NCBI RefSeq assembly: GCF_040024445.1
Contig: NZ_CP157276.1
Location: 4,030,001 to 4,094,000 of the forward strand
Origin: Prescottella soli
Lineage (GTDB): Bacteria > Actinomycetota > Actinomycetes > Mycobacteriales > Mycobacteriaceae
Direction: 5' to 3'
DNA length: 64,000 bases
Positions 43,636 to 51,861 of the stretch are shown in pieces; the first letter of the stretch is position 1; each line of letters opens with the position of its first letter. Below the pieces are notes generated by a model, which saw only the letters and a list, made by a program, of their open reading frames with translations, was not told where the DNA came from and made no database searches. Made by a program: the position numbers and the translations under genes.

Positions 43636-43667
43636 GTGCTAACAAGAGTGCTTGCAATAGTTAGCAC
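43636..43667. promoter_or_regulatory. inverted repeat GTGCTAAC-N16-GTTAGCAC upstream of XRE-hbhA
   Basis: Perfect 8-bp arms flank a 16-nt spacer (AAGAGTGCTTGCAATA). It lies 42 nt before the XRE start. The arms are the same as those at the ramB promoter (27230-27258). Either the XRE protein binds it as an autoregulator or RamB binds it. Confidence 0.7.
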
Positions 43668-43709
43668 CCTGTTCTACCGTGGGATTTGCGTACAGAACAG
43701 GGAGTACTG

Positions 43710-44192
43710 ATGGTCGACGAGCCCGACGACATGAGCGGTGCGGCACGCGTTGTCGCCGGCGCCGCTCAGGACATCGGCAGTTTCATTCGTTCGCAGCGAG
43801 AAGCGGCACAGGTCTCACTGCGCCAGCTCGCCCAACTCGCCGGCGTCAGCAATCCCTACCTGAGTCAGATCGAACGTGGACTGCGCAAGCCGTCCGCCGA
43901 CGTCCTCGCGCAGATCGCGAAGGGGCTCCGGGTCTCGTCCGAGGTTCTGTACATGCAGGCAGGGATCCTCGAGAAGCGCCCGCACAGCCCGGTCCGGGAC
44001 GCCTTGCTGGCCGACGGTGCCATCACCGAACGCCAGAAGCAGGTGCTGCTCGAGATCTACGAGTCGTTCTGTCGGGAGAACGACCCGAAACAGTCCGAAA
44101 CCGCCGATCAGGCCCCGGGGGGTATGGCTGCCTCGGACGAAGAAGAGCACGAGATCGCAGATCCACTCGACAGGAGATCCGAGAATGACTGA
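43710..44192 (+). CDS. XRE-family regulator (Rv0474-like)
   Basis: A 160-residue helix-turn-helix protein. ATG 43710 follows AGGGAG. Residues 30-85 are the DNA-binding domain: F-I-R-S-Q-R-E-A-A-Q-V-S-L-R-Q-L-A-Q-L-A-G-V-S-N-P-Y-L-S-Q-I-E-R-G-L-R-K-P-S-A-D. The following V-L-L-E-I-Y-E-S-F is a dimerisation helix, and the acidic tail looks disordered. It overlaps the hbhA start by 8 nt, so the two are co-translated, as with M. tuberculosis Rv0474-Rv0475. It probably binds the inverted repeat at its own promoter. Confidence 0.9.
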   Translation: MVDEPDDMSGAARVVAGAAQDIGSFIRSQREAAQVSLRQLAQLAGVSNPYLSQIERGLRKPSADVLAQIAKGLRVSSEVLYMQAGILEKRPHSPVRDALLADGAITERQKQVLLEIYESFCRENDPKQSETADQAPGGMAASDEEEHEIADPLDRRSEND

Positions 44193-45030
44193 TCCGAAGT
44201 TCATCGAGAACGTGAAGACCCCGTTCTACGCTGCCGTCGGCACCGGTGACCTGGTGGTCCAGGCCGTCGCCGACGTCGTGTCCCAGGTGCGGGCACGCAC
44301 CGAGAACACGAACACCGACATGTCCGGTCGGCTCGACGAGGCCCGCGAGCGCTGGGCCAACTTGCCCAACGAGGTGTCCGACGGCGTCGAGCAGCTGCGC
44401 GAGCGCCTCGCCGCGCTGCCGTCCGAGCTTCCCGAGGAGCTCGCCGAGCTGCGCGAGCGGTTCACCGCCGAGGAGCTGCGCAAGGTCGCCGAGGCGTACC
44501 TCAAGGTCGCGTCCGACCTGTACGTCGCACTCGCCGAGCGCGGCGAGGAGGCCGTCGAGCGCATCCGCCGGCAGCCGGCCGTCGAGGAGCAGATCGGGCG
44601 TGCCGAGGCTGCCTTCGGCGACGCCGTCGAACTGACCGAGGAGGCGCTCGGCACCGTGGCGCGTCAGACGCGCGCCGTCGGTGAGCAGGCCGCGAAGCTC
44701 GCCGGCCGCGCCGCCGGGCGCATCAGCGACGTCGCCGACGAGGCCGCCGTGGTGCTGTCGGAGACCGGGGACTCCGTCGCCAGCCGCCTGTCCGAGACCG
44801 GTGACACCGTCGCGAACCGCGTCGAGGCCGCCGGTGAGCGTGCCGAGTCGACGTCCGCTGCCGCCGCCGAGCGCGTCGAGGCTGCCTCTCCCAAGGCTGC
44901 CCCGGCCCCGCGGCCCGCCGCCAAGAAGGCTCCGGCGAAGAAGGCTGCACCCGCCAAGACCACCCCGGCTTCGGTGGCCAAGAAGGCTCCCGCCGCCAAG
45001 AAGGCCCCGGCGAAGAAGGCCACCGACTGA
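44185..45030 (+). CDS. hbhA: heparin-binding haemagglutinin (HBHA)-like adhesin
   Basis: A 281-residue homologue of HBHA, a surface protein of mycobacteria that binds heparan sulfate and associates with lipid bodies. The first half keeps the pattern F-Y-A-A-V-G-T-G-D-L-V-V and long coiled-coil helices rich in E/R/L (L-R-E-R-L-A-A-L-P-S-E-L-P-E-E-L-A-E-L-R). The C-terminal 40 residues are the Lys-Ala-Pro heparin-binding tail (K-K-A-P-A-K-K-A). It is about 80 residues longer than the mycobacterial protein; the extra part (residues 150-235) contains repeats of S-E-T-G-D-(S/T)-V-A. No signal peptide, as in HBHA. Translationally coupled to the XRE gene. Confidence 0.88.
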   Translation: MTDPKFIENVKTPFYAAVGTGDLVVQAVADVVSQVRARTENTNTDMSGRLDEARERWANLPNEVSDGVEQLRERLAALPSELPEELAELRERFTAEELRKVAEAYLKVASDLYVALAERGEEAVERIRRQPAVEEQIGRAEAAFGDAVELTEEALGTVARQTRAVGEQAAKLAGRAAGRISDVADEAAVVLSETGDSVASRLSETGDTVANRVEAAGERAESTSAAAAERVEAASPKAAPAPRPAAKKAPAKKAAPAKTTPASVAKKAPAAKKAPAKKATD

Positions 45031-45065
45031 GCGGGGATTGATCGCACGCACCACCATCGGGGATC

Positions 45066-45095
45066 GGCCCCCGCGCACTCCGTTGCGCGGGGGCC
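45066..45095 (+). terminator. terminator after hbhA
   Basis: GGCCCCCGCGCA and TGCGCGGGGGCC form a perfect 12-bp stem with a CTCCGT loop, 35 nt past the hbhA stop. No clear U-tract follows. Confidence 0.65.
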
Positions 45096-45130
45096 TGCGC
45101 GTATACCGGTCGGGTTCGTAGGATGGAGTC

Positions 45131-45427
45131 GTGACATTCAACGCCCACGGGCTCACCGGCCTGATCATGACCGTGCTCTGGCTGATCGCGCTCGCCGGAG
45201 CGGTCTTCGCGGTCTTCCATGCGGTCCGCCAGCGCAGGGACGCGTTCACCGCCGTGGACAAGCTGACCAAGCCGATCTGGCTCGGCATCCTCGTCGCGTC
45301 CCTGCTCGTGATCTTCCTGTTCGGGCCGGTCCACATGCTCGGGCTCATCGCGGTGGTGGCCGTGTGTGTCTACCTCGTCGACGTCCGTCCCCGGGTCGAC
45401 GACATCCAGCGGGGTCCGCGCTGGTAG
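45131..45427 (+). CDS. DUF2516 small membrane protein (Rv0476-like)
   Basis: A 98-residue integral membrane protein with helices at about residues 8-30, 48-65 and 66-82, then a basic tail (D-V-R-P-R-V-D-D-I-Q). The pattern V-R-Q-R-R-D-A-F-T-A-V-D-K-L-T-K-P-I-W is that of DUF2516. It follows hbhA, as Rv0476 follows Rv0475. GTG 45131 is preceded by GGAG-containing sequence. Function is unknown. Confidence 0.85.
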   Translation: MTFNAHGLTGLIMTVLWLIALAGAVFAVFHAVRQRRDAFTAVDKLTKPIWLGILVASLLVIFLFGPVHMLGLIAVVAVCVYLVDVRPRVDDIQRGPRW

Positions 45428-45437
45428 CTGCTGGTAG

Positions 45438-46016
45438 CTACCGCTCGTCGCCGAGGTCGAAGTAGAGGGTGTCGGACCAGTAACCCAGTCCGAGTTCGCG
45501 GATGGGCGCCTCGACGCTCTCCGGTGCGGGCTTGAAGATCCTCTGCCAGACGTTCGGCTTCGTGAGTGCGAGGCCGGCCAGTGTCGCCTCGACCTCGGTG
45601 TCGATCTCGCCGAGCTCCCCGAGCGTGCGCGTGTTCTGGTCGCCGAGCGGTTCGTCGTCCATGTCGAAGATCTCGCCGCACTCGAGGACGAAGCAGCCGT
45701 CGGGTTCCGTGTGCGCGCGGAGGAAGGTCATGGCGTCGTCGGCCAGCGAGCCGAGGCCCGGGTGATCGATCCGCGCCAGGAACCGCTCGAGTCGGTCGAT
45801 CCCCGGGGCGCAGCGTCCGCTGATCGCGATCGGGTCCGGGTGGTCGGTCCAGATGAGCGATCGGCAGGGACGCGGGTCCGCCGAAACCAGGATGCGGAAG
45901 ACCAGTGGAATCGCGTAGGGCCACTCCGAGATTCCCGAGACGCGGTCGGCGGGGGTGCGCGGCGCATCTCCGTCCGGCGCGAAGGACGTCGTGTAGAGGT
46001 AGCTGCGGTTGGCCAC
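45438..46016 (-). CDS. conserved hypothetical protein (M-A-N-R-S-Y-L-Y family)
   Basis: A 192-residue cytosolic protein with a GTG start. It begins V-A-N-R-S-Y-L-Y-T-T, a start I associate with an uncharacterised actinobacterial family (DUF7822-like), and contains W-P-Y-A-I-P-L-V-F-R-I-L-V-S-A, G-C-F-V-L-E-C-G-E-I-F-D-M and W-Q-R-I-F-K-P. No catalytic motif can be named. It is convergent with the DUF2516 gene. Confidence 0.65.
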   Translation of the reverse strand: MANRSYLYTTSFAPDGDAPRTPADRVSGISEWPYAIPLVFRILVSADPRPCRSLIWTDHPDPIAISGRCAPGIDRLERFLARIDHPGLGSLADDAMTFLRAHTEPDGCFVLECGEIFDMDDEPLGDQNTRTLGELGEIDTEVEATLAGLALTKPNVWQRIFKPAPESVEAPIRELGLGYWSDTLYFDLGDER

Positions 46017-46128
46017 GAATGTCTCCTGTCGAGGGGGCTCGGGTCGGCCCTGTCGTGACAGAGACTGCCACCGGACCGGCCCGGATGCCGATCGCCCGTG
46101 TGGCGTGACGCGAAGTTACAGATAAACC

Positions 46129-46156
46129 TTGACAACGGTCATTGTGACAGTGTTAT
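46129..46156 (+). promoter_or_regulatory. sigma-70-like promoter of the di-iron oxygenase gene
   Basis: TTGACA (46129-46134) and TGTTAT (46151-46156) are spaced by 16 nt. The overlapping sequence contains a repeated TGACA (46130-46134 and 46145-46149) and ACAA/TTGT half sites, suggesting a regulator site on the promoter. The gene starts about 100 nt downstream. Confidence 0.5.
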
Positions 46157-46258
46157 CGTCGACCAGGGCCTGGAAGAGGTCTGATCCGCCTCCGATTTAC
46201 GGGCTGTGACCTGCGTGAACGCGACTCACGCGAGCGCCCGGCCGAGCAGGAGTTGACG

Positions 46259-47215
46259 ATGTCGATCACCCATCCGAGCGCGCACCGCGGGAAGCCCGGC
46301 GAGTCTCTGGAACTCCCACCGAGCCGGCACATGCGGGTGGGCGACCGTCAGGACACCGCGGCCCGTCTGCTCGCCTCGGCGGCGCGTAAGTCGTACGACC
46401 CGCTCGTCGAGGTCGACTGGGAGGCCCCGATTCCCGAGGACCTGTACGGCATGACGCCTGAGTGGTGCAGCCTGTACGGCACCGAGCTGTGGGACCGGAT
46501 GACCGAGAAGCAGCGGATCACGCTCACCCGGCACGAGGCCGCGAGCGTTGCCGGCACCGGTATCTGGTTCGAGATGATCCTCATGCAGATGCTGCTGCGC
46601 GACATCTACTCGCACGACCCGTCGACGCCGCACGTGCAGTTCGCGCTCACCGAGATCGCCGACGAGTGCCGGCACTCGACGATGTTCGCGCGCTCGGCGC
46701 AGCGGTTGGGGATCCCCTCGTACCGACCCAAGAAGTGGATCCTGAACGCCGCTCGCCTCTTCAAGGCCACCGCGTCGGGCTCCCTCGCGTACGGCGGCAC
46801 GCTGTTCGCGGAGGAAATCCTCGACATGATGCAGCGCGACTTCATGAAGGACGAGCGGGTCCAGCCCATCACTCGCACCGTCAGCAAGATCCACGTCCTC
46901 GAGGAAGCGCGCCACATCAAGTTCGCCCGCGAGGAGACGGTGCGCCGCGTGAAGAACCTGTCGCGCCGCAAGCTCGCCTATCAGCGGTTCGTGCTGGGCG
47001 TGTCGGCGTACTTCATCGTCACGTGCCTGGTGAACGAGCAGGTGTACGCGGCCGCGGGCCTGGACGTCGAGGAGGCCAAGCGGGCCTCGAAGTCCAACGA
47101 GCACTACCACGCGATGATCCGCGAGGGCTCCCGCAAGACGATCGAGTTCCTCGACGAGTGCGGACTGGTCGGCGGGCCGTCGAAGCTGCTGCTGCGCCGC
47201 GCGCACATCGTCTAG
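46259..47215 (+). CDS. non-haem di-iron oxygenase, AurF-like
   Basis: A 318-residue helical-bundle oxygenase. ATG 46259 follows GCAGGAG. Likely metal ligands are H-E in L-T-R-H-E-A-A-S, E-C-R-H in I-A-D-E-C-R-H-S-T-M-F, E-E in F-A-E-E-I-L-D and E-E-A-R-H in V-L-E-E-A-R-H-I-K-F. This E-x-n-E-x-x-H pattern matches AurF, which oxidises aryl amines to nitro compounds, and related N-oxygenases. The natural substrate here is unknown. It is followed by a MerR regulator and an alpha/beta-hydrolase on the same strand. Confidence 0.87.
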   Translation: MSITHPSAHRGKPGESLELPPSRHMRVGDRQDTAARLLASAARKSYDPLVEVDWEAPIPEDLYGMTPEWCSLYGTELWDRMTEKQRITLTRHEAASVAGTGIWFEMILMQMLLRDIYSHDPSTPHVQFALTEIADECRHSTMFARSAQRLGIPSYRPKKWILNAARLFKATASGSLAYGGTLFAEEILDMMQRDFMKDERVQPITRTVSKIHVLEEARHIKFAREETVRRVKNLSRRKLAYQRFVLGVSAYFIVTCLVNEQVYAAAGLDVEEAKRASKSNEHYHAMIREGSRKTIEFLDECGLVGGPSKLLLRRAHIV

Positions 47216-47304
47216 TGCCGACCCTCACCGCGATAGAATTTCCCACGCCGTCGACCGCGCCGGAACCGCCGACGTCGTCGCGGTTCCAGTGGGGAAGGCG
47301 GAAC

Positions 47305-48066
47305 ATGAAGGAGTACCGCATCGACGACCTCGCGCGCGAGGCCGGCGTCAGTGTGCGGAACGTGCGGGTCTACCAGGATCGGGGCCTGCTTCCCCCGCCG
47401 CGCAGGGAGGGCCGGGCCGGTTGGTACAACGAGTCGCACCTCGCGCGGCTCAACCTGATCGGCCGGATGCTCGACCGTGGCTACACCTTCGCCACGATCA
47501 GTGAGCTGCTCACCGCCGCCCAGTACGGCCTGCAGGTGCGCGACGTCCTCGAGACCGACGACCCGGGCGGACGGTGGAAGAAGTATCGCCGCGCCGCGAA
47601 GCTCACCATGTCGGAGCTGCGCCGCATGTTCGGCGACCAGACCACCGAGGCCAACATCGCCCTCGGCACCCAGCTCGGCGTCCTCGCGAAGGCAGGCAAG
47701 GACTACTCGGTGGCAAACCCGCGGCTGATGGAGGCCGCGCAGGTCCTCGTCGACGCGGGGGTTCCGCTGTCCGACATCCTCGAGCAGACCGAGGCGGTGC
47801 GCCGCGATCTGGGCGACGTCGCCGCACGATTCGTCGAACTCGTCTCGGACCGCTACCTCGCTCCCGAGGGCGGAATGCTCGAGCTCGACGAGGCGAAGGT
47901 GTCGGAGGTTGCGGCCCTGGTGAACCAGGTGCGCCCGCTTGCGCACGACGCGGTGCACGCCTTGTTCTCGGAGGCGATGGAGGAACAGATCTCGAAAGCG
48001 CTCGCGAAGGCCGCGAGTCAGCTCGAACAGGTTGCGCCCGAGGCGGACTCGACGCGCGCCGGCTAG
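47305..48066 (+). CDS. MerR-family transcriptional regulator
   Basis: A 253-residue MerR protein. The N-terminal winged helix reads Y-R-I-D-D-L-A-R-E-A-G-V-S-V-R-N-V-R-V-Y-Q-D-R-G-L-L-P-P-P, and E-S-H-L-A-R-L-N-L-I-G-R-M-L-D-R-G-Y-T. The long C-terminal part is helical with no Cys cluster, so it is not a metal sensor and an organic ligand or none is likely. It is 89 nt downstream of the oxygenase gene and 17 nt before the hydrolase. Confidence 0.9.
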   Translation: MKEYRIDDLAREAGVSVRNVRVYQDRGLLPPPRREGRAGWYNESHLARLNLIGRMLDRGYTFATISELLTAAQYGLQVRDVLETDDPGGRWKKYRRAAKLTMSELRRMFGDQTTEANIALGTQLGVLAKAGKDYSVANPRLMEAAQVLVDAGVPLSDILEQTEAVRRDLGDVAARFVELVSDRYLAPEGGMLELDEAKVSEVAALVNQVRPLAHDAVHALFSEAMEEQISKALAKAASQLEQVAPEADSTRAG

Positions 48067-48083
48067 CGAACATGGGAGTGGAA

Positions 48084-49112
48084 GTGAGCGAACGGAAGTC
48101 CCGCAGGGGGCTGTGGACGTTGATCGGTGTCGCCGGTGTGGCGGGTGCCGCGGTGGTCGTGGCGCGTAGCAGGTCGGCGTCCGGGTCGGCGACGCGTGGG
48201 AACGCGGCCGAGGGGGCCGCGGTGTTCGCGACGCCGCGCGTGGAACCGGAGATCATCCCGGTCATCTCGGCGGACGGTGCCGAACTCCACGTGCGGGCCT
48301 ACGGACCGCCCGAAGCCGATCCGATCGTGCTCAGCCACGGGTGGACGTGTTCGACCGACTTCTGGAACCCGCAGGTCAATGCGCTGGCCGAGAAGTATCG
48401 GGTCATCACCTACGACCAGCGCGGACACGGCCGCAGTGGGATCGGTTCCGCTCCGCTGACCCCGGACGTCCTCGCCGACGACCTGGCCGCCGTCCTCGCC
48501 GCGACCGTGCGCGACGGACGCAAGGCGGAGATCGTCGGTCACAGCATGGGCGGGATGAGCATCGTCGCGTGGGCCCGCCGGTACCCCGAGCAGGTGCAGC
48601 GTTACGCCCAGTCGGTGCTGCTGGCGAGCACCGGCACCGACAGCCTGGTCGCCGAGACTACGGTCATTCCACTGCCGCAACGCTTTCCGCGGATCCCGGT
48701 GCCGGTGGGGCGTGTGATCCTCGGCTCGGCGATGCCGATGCCCGCGTCCCCGATGGCCACCCGCGCCATCAAGTACATCGCGCTGGCGCCCGGTTCGACG
48801 CCCGCCGAGGTCGCGTTCTGCGAGCGCATCGTCACCGCGTGTCACCCCCGCACCCGCGGCGGCTGGGGTGCCGCGCTGAGCACCCTCGACATCAAGGACG
48901 GCCTGAAGAACCTCCAGGTGCCGACCACGGTGCTGGTGGGTACCGCGGACCGGCTCACGCCGCCGTCGCACGCGCGCCGGCTCGCGCAGGTCCTCGACGA
49001 CGCCGAGCACCTCGAGCGGTTGATCGTGCTTCCGGGCATCGGCCACATGACGTCGGTGGAGGCGGTCGCCGACTTCAACGCCGAGGTCGAGCGCCTGCGC
49101 GGCCTGAACTGA
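48084..49112 (+). CDS. alpha/beta-hydrolase with N-terminal membrane anchor
   Basis: A 342-residue hydrolase. GTG 48084 is chosen because GGGAG stands 5 nt before it; ATG 48072 would add four residues. A hydrophobic segment (T-L-I-G-V-A-G-V-A-G-A-A-V-V-V-A) near the N-terminus is a signal anchor. Catalytic elements are S-H-G-W-T, Y-D-Q-R-G-H-G-R-S, the nucleophile G-H-S-M-G-G, and a late Asp (V-G-T-A-D-R-L-T) and His (G-I-G-H-M-T). Overall it looks like a lipase or epoxide-hydrolase-type esterase. It closes the oxygenase-MerR group. Confidence 0.88.
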   Translation: MSERKSRRGLWTLIGVAGVAGAAVVVARSRSASGSATRGNAAEGAAVFATPRVEPEIIPVISADGAELHVRAYGPPEADPIVLSHGWTCSTDFWNPQVNALAEKYRVITYDQRGHGRSGIGSAPLTPDVLADDLAAVLAATVRDGRKAEIVGHSMGGMSIVAWARRYPEQVQRYAQSVLLASTGTDSLVAETTVIPLPQRFPRIPVPVGRVILGSAMPMPASPMATRAIKYIALAPGSTPAEVAFCERIVTACHPRTRGGWGAALSTLDIKDGLKNLQVPTTVLVGTADRLTPPSHARRLAQVLDDAEHLERLIVLPGIGHMTSVEAVADFNAEVERLRGLN

Positions 49113-49130
49113 CGGGCGGGGGCTCCGGGC

Positions 49131-50018
49131 TCAGCTGAAGACGACGGTCTTGCGGCCGTGCACCTGGACGCGGTCCTCCAGGTGCCACCGCAGACCGCGT
49201 GCCAGCACCAGCTTCTCGATGTCCCGGCCCTGCCGGACCATGTCCGCGACTTCGTCGGTGTGGTCGACCCGGATGACGTCCTGCTCGATGATCGGGCCGG
49301 CGTCCAGTTCGGCGGTCACGTAGTGGCAGGTGGCGCCGATCAACTTCACGCCCCGCGCGAAGGCCTGGTGGTACGGACGTGCGCCGATGAACGACGGCAG
49401 GAAGCTGTGGTGGATGTTGATCGCGCGGCCGGCCCAGTGCTCGCACAGCTCGGGCGGCAGCACCTGCATGAAGCGGGCCAGCACGACCGCATGCGGGTCG
49501 TGTGCATCGACGAGCTTGCGGACCTGCTCGAACGCGGGACCGCGCTCGGCCGGGTCCTTCGGGAACGAGACGTAGTGGAAGTCGACGCCGTGCCGCTTGG
49601 TGACCCGCTCGAGGTCGGGATGGTTGCCGATCACGGCGGCGACGTCGCACTGCAGCTCCCCGGCGGCGACGCGGCCGAGGAGGTCGTGCAGGCAGTGGCC
49701 TTCCTTGCTCACGAGCAGCACGACCCGCTTGCGCTCACCGGTGTCGGTGAGCGTCCACTCGGTCTCCGGGCCGAGCTCCGCGGCGACCTCCGCGAACCTC
49801 TCCCGCATCTCCTCGAGGCTCAGGCTGATCGACGACGCCCGCACCGCCTGCCGGGTGAAGAACCAGCCGGTGTCGGCGTCGGCGTGGTATGCGGCCTCGA
49901 CGATCCAACCGCCGATCTCGGCGAGGAACGCGGAAATGCGGGCCACGATGCCGGTGCGGTCGGGGCAACCCAGAGACAGAACGTAACGACGGTCGTCGGT
50001 CGAGGCAGCAGAACTCAT
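49131..50018 (-). CDS. purU: formyltetrahydrofolate deformylase
   Basis: A 295-residue PurU enzyme, releasing formate from 10-formyl-tetrahydrofolate to supply purine synthesis or balance one-carbon pools. Residues 10-90 are an ACT domain (C-P-D-R-T-G-I-V-A-R-I-S-A-F-L). The C-terminal formyltransferase fold contains I-N-I-H-H-S-F-L-P-S-F, with catalytic His, G-A-R-P-Y-H-Q-A and L-D-A-G-P-I-I-E-Q-D. It is 17 nt after the methyltransferase gene on the same strand. Confidence 0.95.
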   Translation of the reverse strand: MSSAASTDDRRYVLSLGCPDRTGIVARISAFLAEIGGWIVEAAYHADADTGWFFTRQAVRASSISLSLEEMRERFAEVAAELGPETEWTLTDTGERKRVVLLVSKEGHCLHDLLGRVAAGELQCDVAAVIGNHPDLERVTKRHGVDFHYVSFPKDPAERGPAFEQVRKLVDAHDPHAVVLARFMQVLPPELCEHWAGRAINIHHSFLPSFIGARPYHQAFARGVKLIGATCHYVTAELDAGPIIEQDVIRVDHTDEVADMVRQGRDIEKLVLARGLRWHLEDRVQVHGRKTVVFS

Positions 50019-50035
50019 GGCCCCAGTCTCTCAGG

Positions 50036-50878
50036 TCACGGAAATCCGACGACCCTCGCCGTGCCGACGAGCGTCGTCGCGTCGACGGTGTGCAGCCCGC
50101 GGTCGGTGATCAGGCCCATGAAGTCGGCCCGGATCCGCTCGACGACGTCCGGTGCCAGCCCCGACAGGGTCCCGCGCAAACCGCTGCCCAGTACGAAGTT
50201 CCAGCAGAACTCCTCCGTAGCCGGGATCAGGATCGGCAGCTCACGCACCTCCACCGCCTCGCTGCCCGCCGCGGCGAGCCACGCCCGCAGCTTGTCGGGG
50301 GTGTCGATGCGCTGTGCGGGTTCCATCCGCCCGGCGCGATCGGGCAGCGGCTGCGGCAGGTGCGGGCCGAGGGCGTCGAAGAACGTCGTCGCATACTCGC
50401 GCAGGGCGCTCTGCTGCCAGGCGGTCACCCCGACCGTGCCCCCGGGGCGGACGAGCCGCAGCAGGCGCGCGAACGCGTCGTCCATGTCCGGCAGGAAGAA
50501 CACCGCGTACGAGCTGATGAGCGCGTCGTAGCCGGCGTCGGGCACGGTGCTCGGAGCCTCCCACGTCGTGGCGTCGGCGCAGACGAACTCGATGTTGAGC
50601 AGCGCCCGATCCGACGCCTTGACCCGGCCCCGTTCGAGCATCGCGTCGGACAGGTCGATCGCATGCACCAGGCCGGTCGGACCGACCGCGGCCGCGGCGG
50701 GTAGCGCCGACGCCCCGGTCCCGCTGCCGACGTCGAGGACGGCGTCCCCCGGCCGCAGCCCTGCCTGGAACACCAGGCACTGCCCGGTCGGGCCCCACAC
50801 GTCGGCGGACACCCGGTCGAAGTCGGCGGCAGCCGCGTCGAAGGTCGCGGCGATCTCCTCGGCGCTCCGGTCGGCCAT
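50036..50878 (-). CDS. class I SAM-dependent methyltransferase
   Basis: A 280-residue methyltransferase of the UbiE/Methyltransf_11 type. Motif I is V-L-D-V-G-S-G-T-G-A-S-A, followed by A-I-D-L-S-D-A-M-L and D-A-L-I-S-S-Y-A-V-F-F-L-P-D. No substrate can be inferred. It heads a two-gene unit with purU. A 70-bp palindromic element lies upstream. Confidence 0.88.
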   Translation of the reverse strand: MADRSAEEIAATFDAAAADFDRVSADVWGPTGQCLVFQAGLRPGDAVLDVGSGTGASALPAAAAVGPTGLVHAIDLSDAMLERGRVKASDRALLNIEFVCADATTWEAPSTVPDAGYDALISSYAVFFLPDMDDAFARLLRLVRPGGTVGVTAWQQSALREYATTFFDALGPHLPQPLPDRAGRMEPAQRIDTPDKLRAWLAAAGSEAVEVRELPILIPATEEFCWNFVLGSGLRGTLSGLAPDVVERIRADFMGLITDRGLHTVDATTLVGTARVVGFP

Positions 50879-50912
50879 GGATCGATGCTAATGAGCCGAA
50901 TGGTGGACCCGA

Positions 50913-50982
50913 GCCTGAACGCCCATTCCTCGAGCCGGCCCGCGGGATTCCGCGGCGATCGGCAAGGAATGGGCGCTCAGGC
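50913..50982. repeat. 70-bp palindromic element of the CGCCCATTC family, copy A
   Basis: GCCTGAaCGCCCATTCCT pairs with AaGGAATGGGCGcTCAGGC at the ends of a 70-nt element with a variable GC-rich centre. A second copy of exactly the same length and with the same ends lies at 59035-59104. It sits between the methyltransferase start and the LLM oxidoreductase stop. Confidence 0.8.
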
Positions 50983-50988
50983 CGAACG

Positions 50989-51861
50989 TCACGTCCGGGC
51001 GATGACCGATTCGGCGTAGCCCTCGAGATTGGCGATCTTCGCTTCCAGCGGCTCCAGGTCCGGCCCCTCGGCGTACGAGTTGCGGAACCCGACGACCACA
51101 TCGGTGACGCCCTTGTCCTCGAGCCGCCGGATCCCGTCCGGCGTGTAGCCGTCCAGCGAGATCACGTGGATCTCGAACGGGCGGTCCGCGGTGCCCGCTT
51201 CCTCCCGGTACTTCTGCAGCACGCCGAGGAGGCGATCGAGTTCGTCGGGATCGCCGCCGGCATGCATCCAGCCGTCGCCGCGAACCGCCGCGCGACGCAG
51301 CGCGGCGTCGCTGTGCCCGCCGATGAGAATGGGGATGGGCTCGGTCGGAACGGGATTGATCTTGATCGACGGCACGTCGTAGAACTCCCCGTGGAACTCG
51401 AAGTAGTCGCCTCGGGTGAGGCCGCGCACGATGTCGATCGCCTCGTCCATGCGCTTGCCGCGCTTGGCGAAAGGCACGCCCATCACCTCGAAGTCCTCAC
51501 GCCAGGGGCTGACCCCGACGCCGAGCCCGAGCCGGTTGTTCGTCATGTGTGCAATCGTCGCCGCCTGCTTGGCGACCAGTACCGGCGGCCGCACCGGAAG
51601 CTTGAGCACGAACGGGGTGAAGCGCAGCGTGCTCGTCACCGCACCCATTGCCGAGGTGAGGATGAAGGCCTCCGGAAACGCCTTGTCCTCGAGGAACTCT
51701 CGACTGCCGTCCGCGTTGTACGGGTAGACCGAATCGGATTCCTCCGGGTAGCAGATGCTGTCGGGGACGGTCATGCTGTGGAACCCGACCTTCTCCGCGG
51801 CCTGGGCCAGCGGGAGATAGTAGTCGGGGTTCGTCATCGCCTCGGCATAGGTGAATCGCAT
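50989..51861 (-). CDS. LLM-class F420-dependent oxidoreductase
   Basis: A 290-residue luciferase-like monooxygenase-fold protein. ATG 51861 is preceded by AGGAG; longer readings upstream lack it. Typical elements are M-R-F-T-Y-A-E-A, T-V-P-D-S-I-C-Y-P, L-G-L-G-V-G-V-S-P-W-R-E-D-F-E-V-M-G and P-I-P-I-L-I-G-G-H-S-D-A-A-L-R-R. Actinobacterial members of this length usually use F420. The substrate is unknown. It is divergent from deoC. Confidence 0.87.
   Translation of the reverse strand: MRFTYAEAMTNPDYYLPLAQAAEKVGFHSMTVPDSICYPEESDSVYPYNADGSREFLEDKAFPEAFILTSAMGAVTSTLRFTPFVLKLPVRPPVLVAKQAATIAHMTNNRLGLGVGVSPWREDFEVMGVPFAKRGKRMDEAIDIVRGLTRGDYFEFHGEFYDVPSIKINPVPTEPIPILIGGHSDAALRRAAVRGDGWMHAGGDPDELDRLLGVLQKYREEAGTADRPFEIHVISLDGYTPDGIRRLEDKGVTDVVVGFRNSYAEGPDLEPLEAKIANLEGYAESVIART

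Noticed and set aside
46462-47304. Extension of the MerR reading frame far upstream through the oxygenase gene
   Set aside because: The upstream part is out of frame with the well-supported oxygenase and has no conserved sequence; the MerR domain starts exactly at ATG 47305.
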